Shown: positions 11,821-23,727 of the stretch, piece by piece
Position numbering within the stretch: the stretch's first letter is position 1
How the letters are laid out: every line of letters begins with the position of its first letter
Assembly: GCA_017311315.1 (NCBI GenBank)
Contig: CM029647.1
Span: 9,505,077-9,569,076 of the forward strand
Length of the DNA stretch: 64,000 nt
Source: Dendrocalamus latiflorus
Lineage: Eukaryota > Streptophyta > Magnoliopsida > Poales > Poaceae
Reading direction: 5' to 3'
Translations under genes and position numbers: made by a program
Notes under the pieces: model-generated
Told to the model about the DNA's origin: nothing
Databases searched by the model: none
Seen by the model: only the letters and a program-made list of their open reading frames with translations

Positions 11821-14136
11821 TAAAACAAAAAAAAAGGAAAAGTGATGAACATATATAGAAGCACCATATCTGTGGTTGAGTCATTTGGACCCTAGCAACA
11901 TCTTAAATATGGCCTTGCGGTGAAGACTGAGAGAGCACGCATGCCTGTGTAGTTGCAATAGAATTTCTCCATGCTAAGGTACCTCTTCCTACTTGCAGTA
12001 GGTCAACCACCGTAATCCTCGCATTAAAAAAAACCTACCGTAATCGACGAGAGCTAGCTAGCGCGAGCTACCAACTAGCCACATGCATAGCTAATTAACT
12101 CCTCGTGGTTACATATTCCTCCAAGGCACATGCAAGGCAATATTAGAAATTTGAAGTGCCTTTGTTGCTATGAATGGACAAGAACGATCGAGTAGCTTAA
12201 TGAAACGACGAGTGCGCACTTGCTGCATGCATATGCTGGTTCGAACCGCTAGCCAGGGCATCGGTCGCCCGGTTGGGGCAGAGAAATCAAATGGCGTTTG
12301 CAGGCCGGTGGTTTTGCCGTTTTTGCACGACCTGTCCATGCATGCAAGCGCCTCTACTCAAGTAACGTAATTAGGTGTGCTCAGCGCGCGATCGGCGGCA
12401 AATGCTGGCAACCGCCACGCGCGGGCAGAAAGAACCGACCCAGACCACTAGCTAGTTAATTTAGTTACCGTGTGCCGCGGATCAGGCACGGCGAGTTAGG
12501 GGGGCTAAATGACTTTTTAAAATCTCTCTCTACGGTATTAGCAATAGGATACACCAGAAAATGTAAACTCACAGGCTTTAATAAAGCCAAAAGTTAAAGA
12601 TCACAAAGACACCTGAGACAACAGTTTCATCGGTCTGTCCACCAACCAAGAATGGTCAGACTGCACGGCCAATTGGACCGCAAGCGCCACTGCTCTGGCC
12701 GGTCTGATCACTCGGGTCACAGCAGTTTGATCGCTCGCTAAACAAAAGTAGAAATCAGCAGACACACGACCAAGAAAAATAGCTAACTCTTAAACCACTG
12801 ATCTAAACAGAATGAAAATTAGTCCCTAGCATGTTAGGAATCTATTCCAATTATGGATCATAAAAATCAATGCCAAAGTTCTAACATTTATCCAAAATAA
12901 GGAGGATTGCAACACAACTAGCTAAAAGAGAGAAGCGTCGATCTGCTCTTATTCGTGAGTTTTTAATAATCTAGCTGACCTTGGATAGATACTCACATTT
13001 TATAGTAAGCTAAATCATAGCATGAACTCAAGACAAAACGCCATCAAGATCAAAGTCTAAAATCACCCCTCTCTTAGACGGCTCATATCGATTTGAAGAT
13101 ACCATAAAAGAGCTCTAATTACACGTGTGGTGGTGTGTTGTATAATGGTTTGTTTCGAAGACATGATAGTATGGACATTTTATCTAAATCGGTCTATAAT
13201 GGACAGTAGGTCCTAAACTCATCAGCATTATTTAGTTCTATATTACTTATTCTGTTCAGAGGAATCATTTACAACTATATAAAAAGAGTAGAGGGTTTTT
13301 ATTCTACACATGTTCATCGATGTCAATAAAGAGAAAAGGTTGTCCGAGACTATCGGCACTAGCGTGCACCGGCGGTACCGGCACGTATGCTCGAATTTCT
13401 TAGCGGTAGTAATATACAACAAGACAGCACTAGCTAGCTAATCTGCCGCAATAGAGCACGACCTACCACAGTTTACATAAGATAGAATAATATATAGCAG
13501 CAACATGCATATACGCGTAGGATACGTACATATACAGGCACTGTTTGACAATACGCGCGTGCTTTTCGTAGCATCAAAATCTAGCTGGGTTTCACCTTAT
13601 TAACTTGTTGTGTGTGCATATACTGGCAGTCCTTAACAACGCAGGCGAAGCAACTGCCATGTTATGGCAGATCGATCATGCATTTTGAGCGCCCTATATG
13701 GTGAGTAGTTGCATTAATTGTTTTGCTTGACTCACTATGCTGTTCAAATTGATAAAGTATCAACAGTCGTGATATGAAAAGTGTGATTTTGTCCAATTAA
13801 GTAGCTAGCATTTCATGCAAAAAGGAAGTACATATATTACAACGAATTCGCAAAGTTTAACATAAACTTAATTATTCATCAGTCGGACTGACAATGGAAT
13901 TACAAGCGTTATCTAACACATAATTTTCTCAAAACAAATCAATGGTGCACTCATCATTCGTTCAATTGAAAGGACTTATTGTACTAGCATGCATGTTTGA
14001 ACTATTGACTTAAGCACCAGCGCTTGAAACTTATTTCTTCCAGCTGGTACGAGGTGCACAGTAGTACTCCACTAGCATGTTTGTCTGATTTATTTCATTG
14101 CGTGCTCGTATGCATGGACCAATGCGAGCGATCAGT
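11821..14136. other. Intergenic DNA between the two root-cap genes
   Basis: No supported gene. A segment near 12500-13300 has the look of old retroelement DNA (a TATATAAAAAGAG motif near 13277 followed by a CAATAAAGAG motif), but no ends can be defined. Open frames such as 12109-12339 are short and unrecognised. Confidence 0.45.
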
Positions 14137-15287
14137 TTACGAGGCGAATGCGACGACACCGCCGGCGCCGCCGCTGCGGCGGAACTTGGAGACAGCGCAA
14201 TCCGTCGAGAAGAGGCCGGACGAGAGGTACTTCGGTGCGCCGCCCATGATGGGCATCATGGCCCTGACGTCCAGCTTGTTGACGTAGTCGGGCCGGTAGG
14301 TCTGGCCGAGCACGCCGTCGACGCCCTTGGTGAGGTTATGGAACTTGAACCCGAGGTCGAGGTGCACGAGGCTGTCGTTCTCGGTCTTGCCGTAGTTGTG
14401 GATCCGGGAGTCCTCGTCGGTGATCGGCACGGCGTTGGCCGAGATGCTGAACACGCCATCGAGCTCCACCATGACGGTGTTGACGGTGTCGGTGCGCGTG
14501 ATGGACAGGCCGGGCAGGGCCTTGGACACCCACCGGGCGTTCTTGACGGTGTCCACGTCGACGGGCTCGCCGTCGAATGTGATCTGTATGTGGTCCTCGT
14601 CCTCGTCCCACTCGACGGCCTTGCGAGCGCCGATGTAGAGGCGGTGGTCGCCGAAGCCGACGCCGAGGGCCTGCACCCATGTGAAGTCGCGCTTCATGGC
14701 GGGGTTGCGGTTGCCGATGAAGTGGGCGTTGATGTGGAGGTCGGCGTCTGAAAGGATGCAGAAGTCCTGGTCCTTCTTGCCGTGGAAGTAGAAGGTGTTG
14801 CCGTCGCCGCCGGTGAAGCGAGGGTCGCCGCACGAAGTGCCCGGGAAGATGTCACACACTGCATACGTATAAACGGATCAATCAAGATCGAAGGGAGTAC
14901 AAACGACGTACATCAAGATTGAGTAATATAATGTTATCAGATTTGATTGTACGTAACGACGAACGTACTGCAGAATGTCATGCAGTAGCTGCATGCGGCG
15001 AGGCACTTGTTGGGGCAGTTGCGTGGGCAGGTGACCACGCAGGGCGCCTTGCCGGTGTCGGTGCAGGTGATCTGGTAGTTGCGCTTGTGGAACTTGTTTA
15101 ACGTGACGGTCTCGAACTTGGTGTTGGGCGGGAGCTTGGAGTTTCCTTTCGCTGGCACGGACATCCTGGGGCGCAGCGGAGGCTTCGGCCCCGGCGAGGC
15201 CGCCGACGCCACACTGCACGCCAGCGCAAGCGCCACCACCAAGAAGGAGCCTACCAGAGCCATGCCCCGGCGCCTCGCCATTGCCAC
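14137..15287 (-). CDS. Secreted root-cap-domain protein, copy B
   Basis: Two exons, 15287-14969 and 14858-14137, give 346 residues ending at TAA 14137-14139. The phase 1 intron falls after the TFC codons exactly as in copy A, with GTACGT donor and GCAG acceptor. The ATG at 15287 is followed closely by further Met codons (15281, 15263), so the exact start is uncertain. A signal peptide is clear (GSFLVVALALACSVASA). A Cys-rich segment (CVVTCPRNCPNKCLAACSYC) and a Root_cap domain follow (SCGDPRFTGGDGNTFYFHGK to FSTDCAVSKFRR). The N-terminal linker is longer than in copy A. Same orientation and shared structure indicate an old tandem duplication; most of the Root_cap domain is clearly alignable by eye between copies. 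Function is unknown beyond the family association with root cap or secretion. Confidence 0.87.
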
Positions 15288-15702
15288 GACGAGGTAGAGC
15301 TCGGCTTGGTAGCTAGCTCTCGATTACTTGTACTAAGTGTTGTTGTTCTAGCTGCTGCTTGCGATGGCTTGGTGTGTGTTGGTGTGGCAGCTAGTGAGGG
15401 ATTTTATGGGAGATGGAGGGCTGTAACTTTGAGGAGGAGCTTAATTGGTGGCTTCTTTGGGAAGTGAAGTAGGGGTAGACAAAGTGACAATACATACGTA
15501 AACGTTAGCTGGAATTAAAGCTAGGGTCCAGTACGCATGTTACCATGCATTCAGCTTTACGCATCCTAGAGCCCTAGAGAGGTGCATTGACCTACGTAAA
15601 GTTTCAGTTCCCAGCTGTAAATTGAGAACGCACGCACCAGCTGAGTTACGCTGCTGGTCTCTCCGGGAAGATTCAGTTCCAGGCGTGTTGGTCAACTCAA
15701 CT
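15288..15702. other. Upstream region of root-cap gene B
   Basis: Promoter and leader of the minus-strand gene. A possible TATA-like CCATAAAAT reads on the minus strand near 15400-15408. Nothing else is supported before the CACTA element. Confidence 0.4.
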
Positions 15703-17756
15703 CACTACAGTTATCACAGACGGTTCAGAACTGTCATTACAAATAATTTTTTAAATCGTCTGAATTTATGTGTCAGTGATATTATAGACAGTTTATAAGC
15801 CATCTGTGATAAAAACAACACAGACGGTTCGTAACCAGAAACGTCTGTGAGGAAAACTATTATAGACGGCTCAAACCAAAAATCATCTGTGATACTCACA
15901 TATCACAGACGGTTTTAGTTACCAACCATCTGTGATTGGCAAGTATCACAGACGGTTGGTATATAGAACCGTCTATCGGTCTATGATAGTTTTTCATAGA
16001 CGGTTTATAGCATAAACTATTTGTATTCTATACCTAATTTTTTTTCTATTTTTTGGTTAGCCTCAAGAAATAATGTTATCTATACCATTTGAAAATAAGC
16101 AAATACAGTACCAAATACAACAGCACATTCCATTTTTATTAAGATTAGAATCCACCATTACAACATAACTAACGAGCAAATTACCCATCTAACATAGTAA
16201 GAATATGGCAAGAACACATCTCCTAACCCTATGAACCCAACTCTTTAACACGACAACAATATATAAGAAGCAGAGATCCTAGCAGACAATAGAAGCTAGA
16301 TGCAACACGTGATGTCCTTGACGCCTGTCATCAAGGTAGAGAGGGGAGGGCATCGGATGGCAGCCGAATATCATCGACAATGGAGAGGCGGTGGTAGCGT
16401 CCCTTTTGTGTCACGATGGTGAGACTGCACAAGACACTCTTACGACACTTACAACAAGAGTGTCTTGAGCAGTGCACCGTGGTGTCACAACATGAGGCGG
16501 AGGAGAGCTAACTCACGGTGGTAGTCGACATAGTCAAGAGGAGGATGCAGGAAGCTAGGAGTGGATGAACTCACATGTGACTGCCGGTGGAAAAGGAGAG
16601 GGGAAGTAATTAATAAGGGCCGAGCAGTGGGAGGAACCAGTGCCTACCATTCGATGTGGAGAGAATGGACGGATCAGATCGAAATCCTAGGGATACACCA
16701 CGGATCGGTGACATGTCATTATCAGAGACGGTTTGTTATACGAACCGTCTCTGATAAGTCACATATCAGAGACTGTTTGTTATACGAACCATCTATGATA
16801 TTAATATCAGAGACGATTTGGTATAGGAACCATCTGTGATAACATTTAAATATGCGCACCTTAATCTAGCTCTTCTAAACTGTCCTCTCCCTCATCTTCT
16901 TCACCAGATTTCTCAATAATGGCATTTAATATTCTTTTGATCTCCTTTCTCTCATCTATCCATCATGAGTTGTTCGACTGCAACCTTACACAGGCGGCCA
17001 ACAATTTACGTCTGGAGCAGCTCCTCCGCTCACACCTTGCCCTCCTTCCTCGACTCACTTCCATCTGTCAGCTGGACCTCATCATCCATCGTCGACGGAG
17101 GTGTCTCGTAACCGCCCTCAGCCTCATTCTTCTCTATAATGTGTGCAAAGTAGAAGAAGCTCTTGCGATAGTGAAGAGACACATGGATAACATTGCCGAT
17201 CAAGCAGAAGCAGCTGATTTTGAGGAAACTTATCATGGCATCCTCTTTGAGATTATGTGTCATGCTAATGATTTGTCAAGGCTAGAGGAAGGAGTGGAGA
17301 ACAATTTTCACGGCATCCGAGAACTCAACAGCTGATCCTCCAACTCCAAAAGTCGAAGAAGAAGCATATGAAGGGCAGAAGACTAAGATCTAGGAATCGC
17401 TTTTTTGGGACTGTTATAATAAATTTGCCTTGAATTTGTCTTTCGTAAAAGTGATTAGTCACACTGGCACACTTATCTTAGTATCTGTTCCAGCTTAGTA
17501 GCTTCTGTAGTTGATACGACAAAGGACAAAACACAAATGGTTATAAATAAAAACTGTTTGTGATAGTTTCATAGACGGTTCTAATTAAAAACCATTTGTG
17601 ATAATGCGTATATCACAGATGGATTTTATACCTAACCGTCTGTGATTGTTTTAGATATAGTTTTAGCCATGAACTATCTGTAATAATTAAAGCATAGACG
17701 GCTCCACATAAATTGTCTGTGGTGAGATGTCCAGTATAGCTTATTTTGTAGTAGTG
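15703..17756. mobile_element. Non-autonomous CACTA (En/Spm-type) transposon, complete
   Basis: The element begins CACTACAG at 15703 and ends TAGTAGTG at 17756, so both ends start with CACTA. It is flanked by the 3-bp direct duplication ACT (15700-15702 and 17757-17759). The two ends are packed with subterminal repeats of the form ATCACAGACGGTT in both orientations (15712-16010 and 17560-17720), the arrangement expected for CACTA transposase binding. A third cluster at 16725-16840 uses the variant ATCAGAGACGG. There is no transposase frame, so it depends on a partner in trans. The interior holds one 138-residue frame. Confidence 0.9.
16919..17335 (+). CDS. Hypothetical 138-aa frame inside the CACTA element
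   Basis: An uninterrupted frame from ATG 16919 to TGA, not recognised. The first 60 residues are Leu-rich (LLRSHLALLPRLTSICQLDL). The second half looks helical and acidic (VKRHMDNIADQAEAADFEET) in a normal protein-like composition. It could be a fragment of a host gene picked up by the transposon, or a chance frame. No promoter or splice evidence supports expression. Confidence 0.3.
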   Translation: MAFNILLISFLSSIHHELFDCNLTQAANNLRLEQLLRSHLALLPRLTSICQLDLIIHRRRRCLVTALSLILLYNVCKVEEALAIVKRHMDNIADQAEAADFEETYHGILFEIMCHANDLSRLEEGVENNFHGIRELNS

Positions 17757-18728
17757 ACTTTCCATCTCTCACCAGCATCAAGGCATGCAGGAAATGATCA
17801 ACACTGAAGCCAATTGCCACCTGACATGCGCGACGGGACATACATGCATGTGGCTGAGTACTAACCACCCGTACCAGCCAACGGCCTCGATTGTAGAGGT
17901 GGTCAAGGTCAACCCCATGTTGGCAAGGTAGACTTCAGTCCAAAGCGTGAAAAATTTGCTAGTGTATAGTCCAGATAATTTTAGCCTAGCTTGATAGGTG
18001 TTTAGCAGTTCAACCCGTGTAGGCAAGCGCCCAACCCACTCCTCTAGCCCTCTCCTCGGCCTATCACTCGAGCGGCCCAGCCATGCTCCCAGTCCCAGCT
18101 TGCACACACCTAGCCAATTCTCCAACCCTAGTCTCCCCAATCTCCCCCTTCACAGTTGTAGCCTCCCTCATTCCTCAATCACACCAAACGCCTCGAGCCA
18201 ACCCCTGCGGAAAGCTCACCTCGTCTCCACGTTTCCGTGGCGTAGGCTGATGCACTGGCACCCAAACCCCGGCGCGACGCTCAATAGCCAGGTCCTTGTG
18301 GAGACCCTACTGCCTGATGCCTCATGACGGCAGGGCGAAGGTAGATCCACTATGTTGGGAGGTTTCATAAAAAAATTCATAAGTTTTTTAACTCGTTTGT
18401 TATATTAAAAAATTGCTACAAATAGTATAATTATATGATTTTTTGAGTAAAATTCAGAATGAATAAAATTATAAAAAAATACAAGTAAGTACATTGTGTC
18501 AGAAGACTTCACAAAAAATTTTATAAATTTTTGAACTCGTTTGCTATATTAAAATTTTCCTATAAACAGTATACCTAAATGAATTCACTAATTACGAATT
18601 AATTTACACTGCTAATTATGGTGAATAGTGACCACCGTATGGTGGTCGTGTGGGAGGGGAGACCACCGCACGGTGGCCGTGTGGTTTTGGCTCCTTCGCA
18701 TGGCGGTCATATGGCAGGGGTGCGTGTC
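17757..18728. repeat. Intergenic DNA with a degenerate direct repeat and CCACCG-rich array
   Basis: Segments at about 18356-18430 and 18500-18575 are diverged direct copies (shared ACTCGTTTG.TATATTAAA and AAACAGTATA or AAATAGTATA). From about 18630 there are repeated variants of CACGGTGG/GGTCGTGTGG. The retrotransposon is inserted in this array, and the array continues after it at 32463. No gene is supported; the frame at 17998-18327 is Pro/Ser-rich low complexity. Confidence 0.55.
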
Positions 18729-21700
18729 TGTAACATCCCGCGTTTATTAATTAATTGTTGAGTTGTCATTAGCGTTAATAATCGTGATTATCGGAATTAA
18801 TTTAAAATTTTGATTTAACTATTCTAATGACTCCATTCATCAGCTAATTACAATTGTACTGGAATGAAAGTAAACAGAAACTTTATTACAATTATACAGT
18901 ATTGCATACATTTGGATTACATTTCAAACTTATACATAAAGGTTACAAGGGGAGAAACATGTTTATATTACAAGACAATTTCAAATTTACATCCATGACC
19001 ATTTCTTACAGGAATTCAATTGCTAGCAACTACTGATACAACAGTATATTATTTATGAACTAATAACCAGATTATAAGACCGAAAAAGACCGAACAAAAG
19101 AGTAAGTGAAAATAAGGCAATATAAAGTAAGTGTTGCCGTCAGAGCCATAAGGATTAACTTCGGGCGGGGTAATCCGTTCACGAAGATACCAGACCGTCC
19201 GGGGGCCAGTCAGCACATCTCACAACCATAGGCTCATCACACGGTATTAAATATATACAAACCTGTTCTGCATATAGGAACTCAACCAAGGCAAAGTCCA
19301 GAGCATCACAAACCATTCCAACCCCAAACCACAGTAGAGTAACACCTGTCAAAGCCCTCACTATGCAAATGTCGACCACAGTGAACTAGATAGCACCGGG
19401 CAGAGCGGCCACGCCCAAATAGCATCGGCAGCAGCCAACAAAACCTCACAGGCAAGCCATTCAACCCAAAATATCTCACCACTGCATACCAGTAGCCAAC
19501 CCGAGAGGAAAGGGCACAGAGAGGCAAGGTAAGGTAAGGTAGACTTTCCCCACCACCAGCCAATCCCCAGGCCGCCGAGGAGTCCACAGCCGAGTGGAGC
19601 CGAAGGTCCAGGGAGGGAAGAACCGACAAGCCAGGGGAGATGGGGACGTGACGGCCACCAGCAGAACCGCAAGCTAGCATCAAGCGTCAGTCACCACAAA
19701 CCGGCCACCACCCCAACCCCAAACCCTAGCTTTTCTCACCAGCATCAGTGCAGGTAAACCCCCACAATCTCACCATTCGTGTATTACCGTTATTCCATTC
19801 ATCCAACATAGGCTAGAAACCATAAGCAGTCACCACGGTAGAGCACAAGAACCCTAGGCAAACCTCACAAAAAGTTAGCAAATCACAAACTTTGAAATCA
19901 AAGCAAATAACCACCAAACCACATCACACCAACCCTGGATCGGGCAATGGAGGAGCTAGGCGCCAGATCTGGGCCTGGGCCACAGATCTGGCCGGGGAGC
20001 CATGCGGGCGGCGAGGAGCAGCACCGAGGGGAGGCGCCGAGCGCCGGGCAGAGGCGCCGAGACGCGGGCGTGAGCGGGCGGCGGCGCTGAGACCCGAAGC
20101 GGAGGAGAGGCGGCGCGGCGTCGGCATCGGCATGAAGAGAGAGGCCGAGAGAGAGAGAACCGGTGGAAGGGGGAGGCGAGAAAAGAGGAAGAGGAGGAGG
20201 CGCTGGAGAGGCGTCGGCAGAGGAGTAACGGGGAGGCGTCGGTGGGGGAAAAAGAAAAGGAGAGGAGGCGTCAGCAGCCGAGAGAAGTTGAGAGCCAGTG
20301 GGAACCCAAAATGCAGATGTATCCAGGGCATCAGTAAGAAGTTATGTAGAAGATAAATAGATTTCATATTCAATTGCTATGAGATAGAATAATTGTAAGT
20401 ATGCATATTAATAAAGTTAATATTGCAAATTAGCCATGAATTAAAATGACTGATTAAAATACCATAACATATAATTACTTATTGCTTGCACATAAATCCT
20501 AGGCACTATTAAAATGAATTAGGAAATACTGCACACTATATATAGAGGAACGAACAGAAGGTTAGTAGACCGTGAATATAATTAATAGAAACTTGTGATG
20601 ACCAATATATTATAAATAATCGAACCATAGATTAACTTGAGTCTAAATAGCAGGAAAGCGGCTGAATCTGCCAAAGGAGTCATATCAGGGTAGTGAGGAT
20701 AATCAGCAAGATAATATAACATCAGGCAAGTATCCTTTGATCAAGTCTTCAAAATAGATTCATTATAAATCAGTATTTTATAGTATGCTAATATCATCCT
20801 GCATTGGAAAATAAAAGAAGATTTAAATTAAGATAATGATTACAGAAGAAATGAAAATGGCAACTGATGGAGCAGTTGGCCACCGAAGTTAAGTAAAAGG
20901 GTGGGCAGAGGTTGCCGGGGAAGGAAGTGTGTGGGCAGGTGGAACCTCTGCATAAGAATAAAATATAAGGGATTACAAACTTCATCCGTATGGACGGCCC
21001 GTACCAACTCGTATCAACCAACATTCCGTTTTCACGGGCAGTCGGTACTCTAGTGAGGTGTTATATTCTCCACAGGAGTGATTTATTTAGGGAATAGGCC
21101 CAAGACCGGTATAAGACCGGGGCAGAACCCACAGGCGGGTTACGTTTCAGCGTTATATTACGCTGGCAGGGGGGCTGGGTGAGGGGCGTACACCCTACCA
21201 GCCAACGGTTATGTCGTTTTCAGTGGGTCTGTGTAGGCTGCTGATTGGGAATAACCGGGTGGAGATATAATTACTGAACTAGGGATAATTGTACTGTACT
21301 CTGATCTGGGCGCCGCTTCAAAGGAATTGCGGATCATCCCGAGAGCCAACACGATCAGAGTGATGATGGGTAAAGTGATACAGGCTTGCGCAATGTCATT
21401 AAAATCATGAATTCATGCCTATCTCCGGGAAAGGAGAATTACGGAACTTCGGGAGTTTTTGCTGTTCCTGCGGTTGTTCAGTAGATTTGTAAGTAATAAA
21501 TTGATATTTTGCCACAACTTAAAACCTATTTCCATAAAGGTATTTTGGGAAGCAGGTGTTTGAGCATGAGAGAGGTCAATGGGAAAATGTACCAAAATCA
21601 TTCATTGCATTTGTTATATAAACTTGCTGAGTACTCTGTACTCACTCTTGCTATTATTTCCTTTGTTTAGAGGATAGCCAGCTATACGCCGGCGTTGAGG

Positions 21701-22128
21701 ATGCCGGTGCAGAGGAGTTTTACTCCCCATGGGAGGGAGATGATATCGAGGACGAGCCGGATGAGGATTATGCCATATACGATGGCTGGGACTAGTAGGG
21801 ATCTAGGAGCAGTTCGGACTCGCTCCATAGGGTATATGTGATATTAGTGTATTGTATTTGTATATCTTCTCTGTTTAATTAGAATGCTTCTGTAAAATTT
21901 GAAGGCTGCATTACTCTTTTCCTACTAGTGTAAATTCTGAATGGAACAAGTGGTGTAATACTTAGCCTGCGTGGCATGTGAATGTATGTAACTTCTATCT
22001 CTAATGATTGTTCTGTTGCAACCCTCTGATTGGTTTATTATTCGTTAAAGCGATGTTTTATCGGCTAAAATGAATAATAATCCGTTGACCAGCATTATTA
22101 CCCCGTGGTAATAACGCGGGTCGTCACA
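18729..22128 (+). repeat. 5' LTR
   Basis: Spans TGTAACATCCCGCG to CGCGGGTCGTCACA, with the ends forming an imperfect inverted repeat. It contains a GC-rich purine-biased block (19940-20290), a strong TATA motif at 20537 and a conserved acidic reading frame near 21670-21797. Reading against the 3' copy at an offset of 10,329, the only difference I found is G at 21785 versus A at 32114. Confidence 0.95.
20537..20545 (+). promoter_or_regulatory. Candidate LTR promoter TATA box
   Basis: TATATATAG in the context GCACACTATATATAGAGG. It is the best TATA motif in the LTR and would place U3/R near 20570. The identical copy in the 3' LTR is at 30866-30874. Transcription start is inferred, not seen. 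Confidence 0.5.
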
Positions 22129-22130
22129 GG

Positions 22131-22142
22131 TGGTATCAGAGC
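22131..22142 (+). promoter_or_regulatory. Primer binding site (initiator Met tRNA)
   Basis: TGGTATCAGAGC starts two bases after the CA end of the 5' LTR. This is the standard complement to the 3' end of plant initiator methionine tRNA, used to prime minus-strand DNA synthesis. Confidence 0.95.
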
Positions 22143-22341
22143 AATGATTTGAGGGCCACGCTTAGGTTAGGGATAGAAGTAGGATTTCTGCTATATTGCC
22201 TTATGCATGCTGGTAGTAATTCTTATCATTGTATCTTGTTTAGAGTAGAGTGTGCTTATCTATTCATTTTGGTCATAGTAACTCTTCTGATAAGATTTAA
22301 TGGTATTAGATAACTCTAAACTATTGCTTCTCTTGTGTAGG

Positions 22342-23277
22342 ATGGTTCGAATAGAGATACCACCCGTCAGGATTAGAGGGCAGCATGTCTTACTATTATG
22401 GCAGATGCTGCAAGAGTTGGGGGCACCTGGTCCAATGTATTATGAGGAGATACCTGAGGACGGGTCACCACCCCGGATAGGAGTTATAGTGACGGGGATT
22501 CCAGCAAACAGGGAATATATTTGGTCGCATTCTGTGCCTTGGCGGACAGCAGACGATTATTTGCCAATGCAACAAGTAGCCAAAGAAACTTTACATGCAG
22601 TTAGGGCGCAGTTTGGGGAGCAGTTACGTCGCACGGGCTATCGCGACGTACCTGCATTTGGGCCTGGCATCTATGGACAACAAGTTGCAGCTGACCCTAA
22701 TATTGCTAATTTGAATATGGGGACTGGGATTCCATCACCTGCAGCGCGTAGTGTCACATCTAATATGGTGATGATATCTGACACTATGCTATATTATGGT
22801 ACTCGGGACGCATGTGAGAGGGCAGAAGAATCTTCTGACAGGTGGCGGCAGCAATGTATTATGGATGAGCATAGACATCAGGCGTTCCAGGATGCTGTAT
22901 TCCAGTATATAGCACGGGGACCTCCACCACCACCACCACCGGGCCCAGTACCGGGAGTACCTCCAGCACAACCACCATACCCACCATTTCAGGGGCCACC
23001 TCCAGCCATGCCTCCACATGTACCTCCTGTGCATTCCGGCGAGGGGGAGAACTCTGCACCAGTGCCGAGATATCCGGATATTCCCCAGCATAGTCTTCCT
23101 CCTTCCAGGCGTGCGGCATTTCGCAATGCCCGCATGAATGTTGATCAAGGACCCTCTCGACAGGAGAATAGACTTGGCGCAGCACTTTCATACTTTAGGA
23201 GGGGGCGTAGAAGAGGATATTTTAGTTCTGATTCACACAGTCGCACGAGCGGGGATGGTGAGGAGGGGCAGGATTGA
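22342..23277 (+). CDS. ORF0 protein upstream of gag (retrotransposon)
   Basis: A 311-residue frame from ATG 22342 (MVRIEIPPVRIRG); an in-frame ATG at 22300 would add 14 residues. I prefer 22342 because the preceding TTGCTTCTCTTGTGTAG reads as a splice acceptor. Residues about 1-190 are of mixed composition with no motif I know. Residues about 195-250 are very Pro-rich (GPPPPPPPGP, PPYPPFQGPPPAMPPHVPP). The C-terminus is basic and Ser-rich (YFRRGRRRGYFSSDSHSR). It is in the sense direction and intact. Rice RIRE-type elements have an ORF0 of unknown function; assignment to that class is from memory. It could help packaging or RNA handling, but nothing in the sequence shows this. Confidence 0.8.
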   Translation: MVRIEIPPVRIRGQHVLLLWQMLQELGAPGPMYYEEIPEDGSPPRIGVIVTGIPANREYIWSHSVPWRTADDYLPMQQVAKETLHAVRAQFGEQLRRTGYRDVPAFGPGIYGQQVAADPNIANLNMGTGIPSPAARSVTSNMVMISDTMLYYGTRDACERAEESSDRWRQQCIMDEHRHQAFQDAVFQYIARGPPPPPPPGPVPGVPPAQPPYPPFQGPPPAMPPHVPPVHSGEGENSAPVPRYPDIPQHSLPPSRRAAFRNARMNVDQGPSRQENRLGAALSYFRRGRRRGYFSSDSHSRTSGDGEEGQD

Positions 23278-23727
23278 GGTCGTGTCATTTCTATCATCTT
23301 AAAGGTATAAATTTTGGGTAGTAGTAGTGGCTGAAATTTATGAAATTAATAGTTGTTGAATTAAGGAACATGAATGCTATGGTAGAATCATGCTAGAAAA
23401 AGAGGAAATAATTAATAACCATGGTAGTCATGCATGCTAGTCTATATCTGGAGTTGTAAGTAAAATGAGGGGGAGGTGTAGAATGATTAACATTATAGCA
23501 ATTACTTGTGTTTACTTCATGTACTTACTCATTTTGTTACATGTATGTTGCTGTCCAGAAATTTCGTTTTGCAACCTAGGGTAGCAAACTTGAGTGTTAG
23601 TAAGTACTAATAATTTAGAGAGTAATATTTAATCTTAACTTCTTCTCTATTCAATCTGAGAACTAAGATGGCAAGAACGATAATTCCTAAAAATGGCTTA
23701 ACCCTCAATTCTGCATATGAGATTTCC

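Noticed and set aside
14098..14751. 217-residue plus-strand frame over root-cap gene B
   Set aside because: Antisense shadow of the Root_cap exon, rich in Val/Asp/Glu from reverse reading.
18729..22128. Frames inside the LTR (for example 19892-20356 and the reverse 19924-20373) and their duplicates in the 3' LTR
   Set aside because: Composition artefacts of the GC-rich LTR block, either Arg/Gly-rich or Pro/Leu-rich, without motifs.
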